Positions 54,050-63,002 are shown, counted from the stretch's first letter. The stretch is DNA of 64,000 nucleotides from Microbacterium sp. BH-3-3-3 (GCF_007679045.1 NZ_VEFS01000001.1:1106329-1170328), one strand, 5' to 3'. Numbers and translations are program-made. Notes: generated from the sequence alone by a model not told the origin.

Positions 54050-55030
54050 ATGCTCGAACTGGCCGCCGATCTGGTGCCGCTGCTGGCGGCCGACGTGCCC
54101 GTCGCGGCGGTCACGGTGACCGCTGTCGTGCGCAGCGCACCGCGCGGAGTGGGGGCGACGCTCGCCGTCACCCGCGACGCGCGCGTGATCGGATCGATCT
54201 CGGGCGGGTGCGTCGAGAACGACGCGGTCATGCTCGGCCTCGACGCTCTGCGCACCGGCTCGGTGCGTCGCGCGCGCTTCGGTTTCACCGACGACGGCAC
54301 CGTCACCCCGATCGCGGCCGGGCTCGCATGCGGCGGGGCCGTCGACGTCGTCGCCTACCCGGTCGAGGCGTCCGCCCTGCCCGCCCTCGAGGCCGCACGC
54401 GCCGGACGCGAAGCCACCGTGCACCTCACCCTCGACGGAGACCCCCTCGTGCTGCACCGGCCGGCGCTCCCCCGCCTGCTGGTCCTGGGCGCGGGCGAGC
54501 ACGCCGCGGCGCTCTGCCGGCTGGGTGCCGCGGCGGGCTTCGCCGTGACCGTCTGCGACGACTGGGCGCTGCTGGTGACGGCCGAGCGCTTCCCCGACGC
54601 GAGCGAGCTCGTCGTCGCCGCACCCCACGAGTTCCTCGCCGCGCTCGACGACGTCGATGAGCGCACCGCCGTCTGCGTGCTCACCCACGACGAACGCCTC
54701 GACGTCCCCGCCCTCGCCACCGCACTGCGCATGCCGGTGGGCTTCGTCGGCGCGATGGGCGCGCGGGCGACCGTCGCGCGACGCGCGGCGCTGCTGCGCG
54801 CGGCGGGGGTGACCGACGCGGAGCTCGCCCGGCTGCACTCCCCCCTCGGCCTCGACCTCGGCGGACGCACGCCCGAAGAGACCGCCCTGTCGGTGATCGC
54901 CGAGATCGTCGCGAGCCGCAACCAGGCGAGCGCCCGCCCGCTCCGCGAAGGACGCGGGCCGCACCTCCACGCCGTCAGCGACACGGATGCCGAGGCGGTC
55001 GCCGCCTCGTGCGCGGTGAGGATCGCGTGA
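54050..55030 (+). CDS. XdhC family protein (molybdenum hydroxylase maturation)
   Basis: A 326-residue XdhC/CoxI protein. The N-domain has VTVTAVVRSAPRGVGATLAVT and GSISGGCVENDAV; the C-terminal Rossmann part has LLVLGAGEHAAALCRLG and VGFVGAMGARATVARR. XdhC inserts or sulfurates the molybdenum cofactor of xanthine dehydrogenase-like enzymes. ATG at 54050 follows TACCGT (54037-54042) by seven bases, suggesting a leaderless mRNA. It overlaps the amidohydrolase start as GTGA. Confidence 0.9.
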   Translation: MLELAADLVPLLAADVPVAAVTVTAVVRSAPRGVGATLAVTRDARVIGSISGGCVENDAVMLGLDALRTGSVRRARFGFTDDGTVTPIAAGLACGGAVDVVAYPVEASALPALEAARAGREATVHLTLDGDPLVLHRPALPRLLVLGAGEHAAALCRLGAAAGFAVTVCDDWALLVTAERFPDASELVVAAPHEFLAALDDVDERTAVCVLTHDERLDVPALATALRMPVGFVGAMGARATVARRAALLRAAGVTDAELARLHSPLGLDLGGRTPEETALSVIAEIVASRNQASARPLREGRGPHLHAVSDTDAEAVAASCAVRIA

Positions 55031-56325
55031 GCGTCGTCGTCGTGACGGGCGCGGTCGCCGTGCTCGAAGGACCCGGTCGCGTGCGCACCGGCGACGTCGT
55101 CATCGACGACGGGATCGTGGTCGAGTCCGCGGACACCACCGGAGCGCGCATCATCGACGCCACGGGCTGCGTGGTGACGGCCGGACTCGTCAACGCCCAC
55201 CACCACCTGCTGCAGACGGCGTTCCGCACGCTGCCGGGCACGCGCGGCCTCCCGATGCGCGAGTGGCTGCCCGCGATGGCCGCGGCCTACGGTGCCGCGG
55301 GCGTCGACCCCGAACTGACCGGACTCGCGGCGAGCGCGGGTCTCGCCGAGGCCCTGCTGAGCGGAGTGACCACGGTCGCCGACCACCACCTGACGTGGCC
55401 GGAGGGCGCCGACCACGTCGGCATGGCACGCGCCGCGGCCGCCGCCGCAGCCGACCTCGGGGCCCGGCTCGTGTTCGTGCGCGGCGCCGCTCGCGACGAC
55501 CCCCAAGAGGCCGCCGCCTCGGCCGAAGCGATCGTCGAGGCCCTCGTCGCCGAACGCCCCGACGGGGTCAGCATCGACGGCATGCTGCAGGTCGCCGTGG
55601 GCCCGGCCGGCGTGCACAGCGACCCGCGCGAGACCTTCGACCTGCTCGGCGAGGTCGCGCGACGCCACGGACTGCGGCGCCGCACCCAGGCCAACGAGGT
55701 CGTCGACGTCGAGGTCGCCCTCGAGCGCTACGGCCGGCGGCCGATCGACCTGCTGCAGGACTGGGGGTGGGTGGATGCCGATGTGACGCTCGCTCACCTG
55801 TGCGACGTCACCGCCGACGAGATCTCGCGCCTCGCGGCCGCCGGAGTCACGGCGACGCACGCCCCCGGCTGCGATGTGCCCATGGGCTGGGGCGTCGCCC
55901 CTGTCCGACGCCTGCTCGACGCCGGCATCCCGGTGGGCCTCGGCACGAGCGGCGGCGGCAGCAACGACGCCGGGCATCTGCTGGCCGATGCGCGCCTGGC
56001 GATGCAGGTCTCGGCCCTGGTGGGCCCGCAGCTGCCGGCATCCGAGGTTCTGACGATGGCGACGGCGGGCTCGGCCGACGGACTCGGCCGACCCGAACTG
56101 GGCCGACTCACCCCCGGGTCGGCGGGCGACGTGTGCGTCTGGGACGTGTCGGGAGTCGCCGACGCGGGCGTGGCCGATCCGATCGCCGGACTGCTGTGGG
56201 CTGCGCCCGGGCGCCGACCGCGCACGGTGATCGTGGGCGGTCGGGTCGTCGTCGACGAGGCGCGACTGGTCGACGCCGACGAGGCCGAGATCGTCGCCCG
56301 GCTGTTCGAGAGGGTGGGACGATGA
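55027..56325 (+). CDS. 8-oxoguanine deaminase-like amidohydrolase with degenerate metal site
   Basis: A 432-residue amidohydrolase of the TrzN/8-oxoguanine deaminase group. The first metal site is present: H58-H60 in LVNAHHHLLQT, and ADHHLTWP also fits. H257 (LAHLC) is retained. However, the usual HxHLAE is RTQANE (Q221 at the His position) and the GxDGxxSND Asp is Ser (S308 in GTSGGGSND). This makes ordinary deaminase activity doubtful. GTG at 55027 overlaps xdhC, and its TGA overlaps the next ATG. Function is uncertain. Confidence 0.8.
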   Translation: MSVVVVTGAVAVLEGPGRVRTGDVVIDDGIVVESADTTGARIIDATGCVVTAGLVNAHHHLLQTAFRTLPGTRGLPMREWLPAMAAAYGAAGVDPELTGLAASAGLAEALLSGVTTVADHHLTWPEGADHVGMARAAAAAAADLGARLVFVRGAARDDPQEAAASAEAIVEALVAERPDGVSIDGMLQVAVGPAGVHSDPRETFDLLGEVARRHGLRRRTQANEVVDVEVALERYGRRPIDLLQDWGWVDADVTLAHLCDVTADEISRLAAAGVTATHAPGCDVPMGWGVAPVRRLLDAGIPVGLGTSGGGSNDAGHLLADARLAMQVSALVGPQLPASEVLTMATAGSADGLGRPELGRLTPGSAGDVCVWDVSGVADAGVADPIAGLLWAAPGRRPRTVIVGGRVVVDEARLVDADEAEIVARLFERVGR

Positions 56326-56948
56326 CGACCATGGCCCCCGCGATTTCCGCCGAGACGACGCCCACGAGCGAAGAGCGCCTCGGCGCCCACCTGCGCGGAC
56401 TCCGCAAGGCGCGCGGCCTCACCCTCACCCAGCTCGCCGAAGCGGCCACCCTGTCGCACCCCTTCCTCAGCCAGCTCGAGCGCGGCCTCGCCCGCCCCAG
56501 CATGGCCAGCCTCGAGAGGCTCGCCCGCGCCCTCGGCACGAGCCGCGTCGAACTGATCGCCGCCTCGGAGCCCCCGCGCGCCGACCACGACGCGCAGCCC
56601 TCGTTCGTCGCCGCGGGTGAAGGCGTCGTCGGCCCCTACGCCGAGGGCACCGCCCGCCTGCTGGCCGAGGGACCCCGGCGCTTCGAACCGCTGGAGTTCA
56701 CCGGCTCGAACGATCAGCCCGGCGATCACTACGTTCACGACGAAGACGAGTTCCTCACCGTGCTCGAGGGCTCGGTCGTGATCTCGTTCGGTCCCTTCGG
56801 CGAGCGCACGCTGCACGTCGGCGACTCCGTCTACTGCCGGTCGGGCACACCGCACCGCTGGCACTCGCCCGGCGGGCGCACCTACCGCCTTCTCATCGTC
56901 AAAGAGGTCGTGCACGGCGACGGCGCCGACGACGCGACCGACGTCTAG
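56322..56948 (+). CDS. XRE-cupin transcriptional regulator
   Basis: A 208-residue regulator with an N-terminal XRE HTH (RKARGLTLTQLAEAATLSHPFLSQLERG, residues about 27-55) and a C-terminal cupin domain (about 130-200), with HYVHDEDEFLTVLEGSV and GTPHRWHSPGG. Proteins of this layout often control amine or small-acid catabolism and sense a ligand in the cupin. The ATG overlaps the amidohydrolase stop, so it is co-transcribed with xdhC and the amidohydrolase and is probably autoregulatory. Confidence 0.88.
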   Translation: MTTMAPAISAETTPTSEERLGAHLRGLRKARGLTLTQLAEAATLSHPFLSQLERGLARPSMASLERLARALGTSRVELIAASEPPRADHDAQPSFVAAGEGVVGPYAEGTARLLAEGPRRFEPLEFTGSNDQPGDHYVHDEDEFLTVLEGSVVISFGPFGERTLHVGDSVYCRSGTPHRWHSPGGRTYRLLIVKEVVHGDGADDATDV

Positions 56949-56963
56949 CGAACAGGAGTTCTC

Positions 56964-57911
56964 GTGAGTGCAGGGGTGACCTTCGACGCGGTGGTCCGCG
57001 AGAGGCGCGACGCCGCCGACGGCGTGATCGTGCTCGACCTCGAGCGCGCGACCGGCACCCTGCCGCACTGGTCACCCGGGGCGCACATCGACGTCGTGCT
57101 GCCGGGCGGCATCGAGCGCCAGTACTCGCTGTGCGGGTCGCCCACCGCCCGCGGCACGTGGCGCATCGGCGTGCTGCGCGAGCGCGAGGGCTCGGTGTGG
57201 CTGCACGAGAACGCACAGGTCGGAGAGACCCTGCGCGTGCGGGGACCGGCCAACCACTTCCTCTTCGCCCCCACCGCGGGGCGGTCGTACGTCTTCGTCG
57301 CCGGGGGCATCGGCATCACCCCGATCCTGCCCATGCTCGAGGCGGCGGAGGCCGCGGGAACGACGTGGACCCTGCTGTACACCGGGCGCTCACGGCGCAC
57401 GATGGCGTTCGTCGACGAGCTCGAGCAGCGCTACGGCGATCGCGTCGAGGTCTTCGCCGCCGACGAGGGGCGCCGCCTCGACCTCGGTGCGCGGTTCGCC
57501 ACCCCCGTCGCGCGCGAGGTCGTCTACGCGTGCGGGCCCGCTCGGCTGCTCGAGGGACTGGATGCCGCCATGGCCGGCTGGCCGCGCGGGAGCCTGCACG
57601 TCGAGCGTTTCGAGGCCAAGGTGCTCGGCCCGCCGGTGTGGGCGGAGCCGTTCGAGGTCGACCTGATGATGTCGGGCCTCACAGTGACCGTCCCGCCCGA
57701 GCGCTCGATCCTCGACGTGGTGGAGGAGCAGGGCATCGTCGTGCCCTCCAGCTGCCGCGTCGGCACGTGCGGAACGTGCGAGGTCGCTGTCATCGACGGC
57801 GACATCGAGCACCGCGACTCGGTGCTGTCACCCGAGGAGCAGGACGCCAACCGCACGATGATGCCGTGCGTCTCGCGCGCGGCCTGCCCGCGGATCACGC
57901 TCGAACTGTAG
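56964..57911 (+). CDS. PDR/IMP-type oxygenase reductase (vanillate demethylase reductase-like)
   Basis: A 315-residue reductase. The FMN-binding domain has RQYSLCGSP (about residues 52-60), the NAD domain has FVAGGIGITPILPMLE and YACGPARLLEGL, and a C-terminal plant-type ferredoxin has CRVGTCGTCEVAVI and a later Cys. It should pass electrons from NADH to a Rieske oxygenase. No such oxygenase is present in the window. GTG at 56964 follows CAGGAG. It is separate from the amidohydrolase gene by the XRE-cupin gene. Confidence 0.92.
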   Translation: MSAGVTFDAVVRERRDAADGVIVLDLERATGTLPHWSPGAHIDVVLPGGIERQYSLCGSPTARGTWRIGVLREREGSVWLHENAQVGETLRVRGPANHFLFAPTAGRSYVFVAGGIGITPILPMLEAAEAAGTTWTLLYTGRSRRTMAFVDELEQRYGDRVEVFAADEGRRLDLGARFATPVAREVVYACGPARLLEGLDAAMAGWPRGSLHVERFEAKVLGPPVWAEPFEVDLMMSGLTVTVPPERSILDVVEEQGIVVPSSCRVGTCGTCEVAVIDGDIEHRDSVLSPEEQDANRTMMPCVSRAACPRITLEL

Positions 57912-57929
57912 GGCCATAGGTCCCTGAGC

Positions 57930-58575
57930 CCGCACCGAGGTCCCTGAGCCCGTTCCGAGGTCCCTGAGCCCGTACCGAGGTCCCTGAGCCTGTCGAAGGG
58001 ACCGCCGCCCACAGCCGCGCCCGGGGGCTTCGACAGGCTCAGCCACCTGGGTCGAGGTCCCGTAGCCTTTACCGAGGTCCCTGAGCCTGTCGAAGGGACC
58101 GGTACCCGCAGCCGCGCCCGGAGGCTTCGACAAGCTCAGCCACCTGGGGAGAGGTCCCGCGCTGTACCGAGGTCCCTGAGCCTGTCGAGGGGACCGGTAC
58201 CCGCAGCCGCGCCCGGAGGCTTCGACACGCTCAGCCACCTGGGTCGAGGTCCCGCGCTGTACCGAGGTCCCTGAGCTTGTCGAAGGGGCCGGTACCCACA
58301 GCTGACCCCGGAGGCTTCGACAAGCTCAGCCACCTGGGTCGAGGTCCCGCGCTGTACCGAGGTCCCTGAGCTTGTCGAAGGGACCGCCGCCCACAGCCGC
58401 GCCCGGGGGCTTCGACAGGCTCAGCCACCTGGGTCGAGGTCGCGGGGTCTTCGACAGGCTCAGCCACCTGGGGAGAGGTCCCGCGCTATACCGAGGTCCC
58501 TGAGCTTGCCGAAGGGACCGGTACCCACAGCCGCGCCCGGAGGCTTCGACACGCTCAGCCACCTCGGTCGAGGTC
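57930..58575. repeat. Compound palindrome array, about 95-base units
   Basis: This 650-base stretch has no gene. The unit starts GAGGTCCCTGAGC and recurs at 57977, 58074, 58169, 58264, 58359 and 58493, a period of 94-97 bases with one longer step. Each unit pairs a GGTCCC-arm palindrome with an inverted GGCTTCGACA(A/G)GCTCAGCC palindrome of the second family. Long open frames here only reflect the repeat. It separates the reductase from the cytosine-deaminase-like operon. Confidence 0.9.
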
Positions 58576-58580
58576 CCGCC

Positions 58581-58678
58581 TGTCCGACAACTTTGTCGAG
58601 AGGGTCATGCGGGGGAAATACAGCGGAAACGCACGGTTCCTAGCATCGGATCATCGCCGGATGTTGGTCACACCAACA
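58581..58678 (+). promoter_or_regulatory. Promoter region of the amidohydrolase-ABC operon
   Basis: TGTCCGACAA (58581-58590) shares its 10-base core with the GntR operator at 44805. TAGCAT (58641-58646) is a possible -10. TGTTGGTCACACCAACA (58662-58678) is a perfect dyad of the GntR/FadR type (TGGTnnnACCA) just downstream of the expected start. Two different regulators are implied. The cognate FadR-type gene is not nearby. Confidence 0.6.
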
Positions 58679-58762
58679 CTGACGCAGCCGCCACAAGCGG
58701 CTCGGCCCCACTGATGTGGCTCCCGTCTTGCGCTTGTCTTCTCGACTTCTCCGGAGGCCCTC

Positions 58763-60013
58763 GTGTCTGCCGCTCCACCCGTCTCGATCGCCGCACTGCG
58801 CGGCGTGCGCCTGACCTCGGGCGCGCTCGTCGACATCGCGCTCGACGGCGACGAGGTGCTCGCGGTGGTTCCCGCCGGCAGCCCCCTCCCCGACACCGAC
58901 GGCGAGGTGCTCGACCTCGACGGCTACCTCGTCACCGCCGCGGGCGCCGAGCCCCACGCCCACCTCGACAAGTCGCAGTCGTGGGACGCCATCCAGCCCG
59001 CCTTCGGCGACCTCGAGCGTGCCATCGAGAGCTGGCACGCCTTTGCGGCGACCCTCGACGAGGACGACACGCTGCGGCGCGCACGCTCCACGGCGGTGCG
59101 CATGTTGGCATCCGGGATCACCTCCGTCCGCACGCACGTCGATCTGCTGCGCGGCGACGACGCTCTGGTCGGCGTGCGCGCCCTGGTGCGCCTGCGCGAA
59201 GAGCTCGACGGTCTCATGGACATCGAGCTCGTCGCCCTCGGGGGTCCGAACATCCCGGATGCCGTGTTCGAGGCGGCCCTCGACGCGGGAGTCGACCTGG
59301 TCGGAGGCGCACCCCACCTGGCCGACGACCCGATCGCCGACCTCGAGCGGCTGATCGCGCTCGCCCGTCGTCGCGACGTGGGTCTCGACCTGCACACCGA
59401 CGAGAGCCTCGCCGGCGCCGACACCCTCACCGCGTACGCCCGCCTGGTCGCCGGGTGGGACCGCCCGTGCACCGCCGGTCACTGCGTGCGCCTCAGCATG
59501 ATGCCGGCCACCGACCTCGCCGCACTGGCCGACGAGGTGCGCGCGGCCGACATCGGCGTGATCGCCCTGCCCATCACCAACCTGTACCTGCAGGGATGGG
59601 AGGCCGACCACGCCGTGCCGCGCGGCATCGCCCCGATCGGCCGCCTCAAGGCCGCGGGCGTTCGCGTCGCCGCCGGAGCCGACAACGTGCGCGACCCCTT
59701 CAACCCCGTCGGCCGGTGCGACCACCTCGAGACCGCCTCGCTGCTCGTCGCCGCCGGCCACCTGGCCCCCGCCGACGCCCTCGACGCCGTGACCGTGGGC
59801 GCCCGTGACGTCATGAACCTCCCCTTCGCGGGACCCGTGGCCGGCGCCCGCGCCGACCTCGTCGCCGTGCGCGCCGCCTCCCTCGGCGACGCCGTGGCCT
59901 TCGCCGACGCCGACCGCGTCGTGCTCCACCGGGGGCGACTCGTGAGCCGCACCACGGTGACCACCGTCACCGCCGTCCCCACCCCGACCGCCGCGCCCGC
60001 GACGGCCTCCTGA
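58763..60013 (+). CDS. Cytosine deaminase-like amidohydrolase
   Basis: A 416-residue amidohydrolase similar to CodA. Metal and catalytic motifs are intact: EPHAHLDKS (HxH), LDLHTDES, TAGHCVRLS and GADNVRDPFNPVG. It probably removes an amine from a pyrimidine- or pterin-like ring. The start is GTG at 58763. It is first in an operon with an ABC importer, which suggests that the imported compound is its substrate. Creatinine deaminase and other CodA relatives remain possible. Confidence 0.86.
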   Translation: MSAAPPVSIAALRGVRLTSGALVDIALDGDEVLAVVPAGSPLPDTDGEVLDLDGYLVTAAGAEPHAHLDKSQSWDAIQPAFGDLERAIESWHAFAATLDEDDTLRRARSTAVRMLASGITSVRTHVDLLRGDDALVGVRALVRLREELDGLMDIELVALGGPNIPDAVFEAALDAGVDLVGGAPHLADDPIADLERLIALARRRDVGLDLHTDESLAGADTLTAYARLVAGWDRPCTAGHCVRLSMMPATDLAALADEVRAADIGVIALPITNLYLQGWEADHAVPRGIAPIGRLKAAGVRVAAGADNVRDPFNPVGRCDHLETASLLVAAGHLAPADALDAVTVGARDVMNLPFAGPVAGARADLVAVRAASLGDAVAFADADRVVLHRGRLVSRTTVTTVTAVPTPTAAPATAS

Positions 60014-60040
60014 CCACCCGAACGGAAAGCGAGCGCCCCC

Positions 60041-60817
60041 GTGACCTTGGCCTCCCCCGCTCCCGCAGACGTCGCGGCATCCACCGCCCCTCTGCTGGAC
60101 TTCCGCAACGTCGCCATGACGTTCCCCAACGGCACCACCGCCCTCTCCGGCGTCGACCTCACCGTCGAACGCGGCGAATTCGTCAGCGTCGTCGGCCCCT
60201 CGGGCTGCGGCAAGTCGACCCTGCTTCGCATCGCCTCGGGTCTCGAGACCGCGAGCGAAGGAACCGCCTCCGTCGCCACCGACCGCATCGGCTACGTCTT
60301 CCAGGACGCCACGCTCCTGCCCTGGCGCGACGTGCAGGCCAACGTCGAACTGCTGGCCGAGCTCAACTGGCAGCCCAAGCGGGTGCGCACCCCCAAGGCG
60401 AAGTGGGCGATCGACCTCGTCGGCCTCAAGGGTTTCGAGAAGCACCTGCCCAAGCAGATGTCGGGCGGCATGAAGATGCGCGCCTCGCTCGCGCGCTCGC
60501 TCACGCTCGATCCCGAACTGTTCCTCTTCGACGAGCCGTTCGGCGCCCTCGACGAAATCACCCGCGAGCGTCTGAACGACGAGCTGCTCAAGATCTTCGT
60601 CGCGCAGAAGTTCGGCGGACTCTTCATCACCCACTCGGTCTCCGAGGCCATCTACCTCTCCACCAAGGTCGTCGTGATGTCGGGTCGCCCCGGCCACCTC
60701 GTCGACACCTTCGAAGTCCCCTTCGACATGCCCCGCGACCCCGAGATCCGCTACACCGCGGAATTCGCCAAGCTCGTCGGCGAGGTCTCCCACGCCCTCC
60801 GGGAAGGACACTCATGA
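60041..60817 (+). CDS. NitT/TauT-family ABC ATPase
   Basis: A 258-residue ATPase. Walker A is GPSGCGKST, the signature is MSGGMKMR (SGG conserved), and Walker B is LFLFDEPFGALDE. YVFQDATLLPWRDVQANVELL fits the nitrate/sulfonate/pyrimidine-precursor importer group. The start is GTG at 60041. Its TGA overlaps the permease ATG as ATGA. It energises the importer encoded by the next two genes. Confidence 0.92.
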   Translation: MTLASPAPADVAASTAPLLDFRNVAMTFPNGTTALSGVDLTVERGEFVSVVGPSGCGKSTLLRIASGLETASEGTASVATDRIGYVFQDATLLPWRDVQANVELLAELNWQPKRVRTPKAKWAIDLVGLKGFEKHLPKQMSGGMKMRASLARSLTLDPELFLFDEPFGALDEITRERLNDELLKIFVAQKFGGLFITHSVSEAIYLSTKVVVMSGRPGHLVDTFEVPFDMPRDPEIRYTAEFAKLVGEVSHALREGHS

Positions 60818-61707
60818 GCACCACGTCTGCAGAACCCGTCGTCACCGAGACGTCGGAGCCCACGGCATCCGTTCCGCCCGTCCAGCCGCCCGCACCCCGC
60901 ACCACGGCGACCCGCCGCCGCGGCTTCGGTGCACGCGTCGCCATGATCCTGCCGCCGTTGGGCGTGCTGGTCGTGCTGCTGGGCGCCTGGTACGGCATCT
61001 CGATCGCACTGGCCGCCTCGGGCAAGGGCTTCCTTATGCCCATGCCGCACGAGATGTTCACCCTGGGCTTCTTCGACCCGCAGGTGGGTGCCGACATCTG
61101 GGTGGCGCTGTTCCGCACCACCGGCGTCGCCCTCGCCGGCCTCGCGATCGCGATGGTCATCGGCATCGGCTGGGCCATCGCCATGTCGCTCGCCCGCTGG
61201 GTCGAGCGCTCGACCTACGCCTACGCCGTGATGCTCCAGTGCATCCCGATCCTCGCCCTGGTGCCGTTGGTCGGCTTCTGGTTCGGCTACGAGTTCCTCG
61301 CCCGCGTCATCGTCTGCGTGCTCATCGCGCTGTTCCCGATGGTGTCGAACACCCTGTTCGGCCTGCAGTCGGTCGACAAGTCGCAGCGCGAGTTGTTCCG
61401 CCTGCAGAAGGCGAACAAGTGGACGGTACTCACCAAGCTCACCCTCCCCGCGGCGCTGCCCTCGATCTTCGTCGGCATGCGCACCTCGGCGGGCCTGTCG
61501 GTCATCGGCGCGATCGTCGGCGACTACTTCTTCCGCCGCGGCGAGCCGGGCATCGGCTCGCTCATCTCCAACTACCAGTCGCGCCTGCAGAGCGCCGAGC
61601 TGTTCGCCGCAATCCTCGCGGCCTGCCTCCTCGGCGTCGTCATCTTCGCCCTGTTCGGCTGGCTGTCGAAAGTGGCCGTCGGCCGCTGGTACGACAGCAC
61701 CCTCTAG
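60814..61707 (+). CDS. NitT/TauT-family ABC permease
   Basis: A 297-residue permease with a Pro/Thr-rich N-terminus, about six helices and the EAA-type loop ELFRLQKANKWTVLTKLTLPAALP. The FFRRGEPGIGSLISNYQSRLQ segment is typical of SsuC/TauC/RutG-unrelated NMT1-type systems. ATG overlaps the ATPase stop. A 49-base hairpin follows before the binding protein. Confidence 0.9.
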   Translation: MSTTSAEPVVTETSEPTASVPPVQPPAPRTTATRRRGFGARVAMILPPLGVLVVLLGAWYGISIALAASGKGFLMPMPHEMFTLGFFDPQVGADIWVALFRTTGVALAGLAIAMVIGIGWAIAMSLARWVERSTYAYAVMLQCIPILALVPLVGFWFGYEFLARVIVCVLIALFPMVSNTLFGLQSVDKSQRELFRLQKANKWTVLTKLTLPAALPSIFVGMRTSAGLSVIGAIVGDYFFRRGEPGIGSLISNYQSRLQSAELFAAILAACLLGVVIFALFGWLSKVAVGRWYDSTL

Positions 61708-61718
61708 GCCCCCAGATC

Positions 61719-61767
61719 CCGGATGCCACAGCCCCTCCCGCGCGAGAGTGCGGGAGGCGGCATCCGG
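61719..61767 (+). terminator. Two-part hairpin between permease and binding protein
   Basis: Outer arms CCGGATGCC (61719-61727) and GGCATCCGG (61759-61767) surround inner arms CCTCCCGC (61734-61741) and GCGGGAGG (61750-61757). Both are perfect. It could be a weak terminator or an RNA processing site that sets the ratio of binding protein to membrane parts. Confidence 0.6.
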
Positions 61768-61823
61768 AGTACCCGAAAACACCCGCACCCGAGAGCTCCA
61801 CCCGTCACAGAAAGCGAACCAGC

Positions 61824-63002
61824 ATGCAGCGCTCCACCCTTCTTCGCGGCACCGCCGTCACCGGCGCCGTCGCGATCGCCCTCACGCTGACTTCCTGCGC
61901 CGGCAGCGCAGCGGAAAGCGCCCCCGCCGCCACCGACATGGCGATCGGCTCGGTCGACCTGTCGGCCGACTGCCCCTCGACCATCGTCGTGCAGACCGAC
62001 TGGAACCCCGAAGCCGAGCACGGTCACCTCTACGAGATGATCAAGGACAACTACACGATCGACGCCAACACCAAGGCCGTCACCGGCCCGCTCATGGCGG
62101 ACGGCGGATACACCGGCGTCAACCTCGAGATCCGCGCCGGTGGTCCCGCGATCGGCTTCCAGACCGTGTCGGCCCAGATGTACCAGGACGACAAGATCAC
62201 CCTCGGCTACGTCAGCACCGACGAGGCGATCCAGCTCTCGGGCACCACGCCCACCAAGGCCGTGTTCGCACCGCTCGACATCAGCCCGACCATGGTCATG
62301 TGGGACCCCGCGACCTACCCGAACGTCAAGACGATCGACGACGTCAAGGGCGCCCTGACGGCGAACGGCGGCGTGTGGCGCTACTTCGACGGCTCGGCCT
62401 ACATCGAGTACCTCAAGAGCGCGGGCCTGGCCGACTCGGCGATCCTCGACGGCTCGTACGACGGCACCCCGTCGAACTTCGTCGCCGCCGGCGGCAAGGA
62501 CATGCAGCAGGGCTTCGCCTCGGCCGAGCCGTACGTGTACCAGAACGAGGTGTCGGCGTGGGGCAAGCCCGTCGACTTCGCGCTGATCCACGACGCCGGA
62601 TGGCAGACGTACCAGTCGTCGATGTCGGTCAAGGCCGACAAGTTCGACGAGCTGTCGCCCTGCCTCAGCAAGCTCGTGCCCGTGCTGCAGAAGGCCGGCG
62701 TCGACTACTACAAGGACCCGAAGGCCGCCAACGACCTCATCCTGAAGCTCGTCGACGAGTACGCGACCGGCTGGACCTACACCCAGGGCGTGGCCGACTA
62801 CTCGGTCAAGACGCAGGTCGACCTCGGCCTCGTCGGTGACGGCCCCGACTCCACCTACGGCAACTTCGACGACGCCCGCTTCGCGGACTTCTTCTCCAAG
62901 GCCAGCAAGGTGTACACCGACCTCGGCACCCCGCCGGCATCGGGCTACACCCCCGCCGACCTGTACACGAACGAGTTCATCGACTCCTCGATCTCGTTCT
63001 GA
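61824..63002 (+). CDS. NMT1/ThiY-like substrate-binding lipoprotein
   Basis: A 392-residue solute-binding protein. The signal peptide ends in LTLTSC (Cys about residue 25), a lipobox. The mature fold has IVVQTDWNPEAEHGHLYEMI and GGPAIGFQTVSAQMYQDD, matching the NMT1 (thiamine-pyrimidine/riboflavin/taurine-like) family. It is last in the operon, after a hairpin. The ligand is probably a heterocyclic nitrogen compound, by association with the deaminase. Confidence 0.88.
   Translation: MQRSTLLRGTAVTGAVAIALTLTSCAGSAAESAPAATDMAIGSVDLSADCPSTIVVQTDWNPEAEHGHLYEMIKDNYTIDANTKAVTGPLMADGGYTGVNLEIRAGGPAIGFQTVSAQMYQDDKITLGYVSTDEAIQLSGTTPTKAVFAPLDISPTMVMWDPATYPNVKTIDDVKGALTANGGVWRYFDGSAYIEYLKSAGLADSAILDGSYDGTPSNFVAAGGKDMQQGFASAEPYVYQNEVSAWGKPVDFALIHDAGWQTYQSSMSVKADKFDELSPCLSKLVPVLQKAGVDYYKDPKAANDLILKLVDEYATGWTYTQGVADYSVKTQVDLGLVGDGPDSTYGNFDDARFADFFSKASKVYTDLGTPPASGYTPADLYTNEFIDSSISF

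Noticed and set aside
57828..58562. Several minus-strand frames in the compound palindrome array
   Set aside because: They repeat MAE(R/L)VEASG-type peptides caused by the 95-base unit, so they are not genes.
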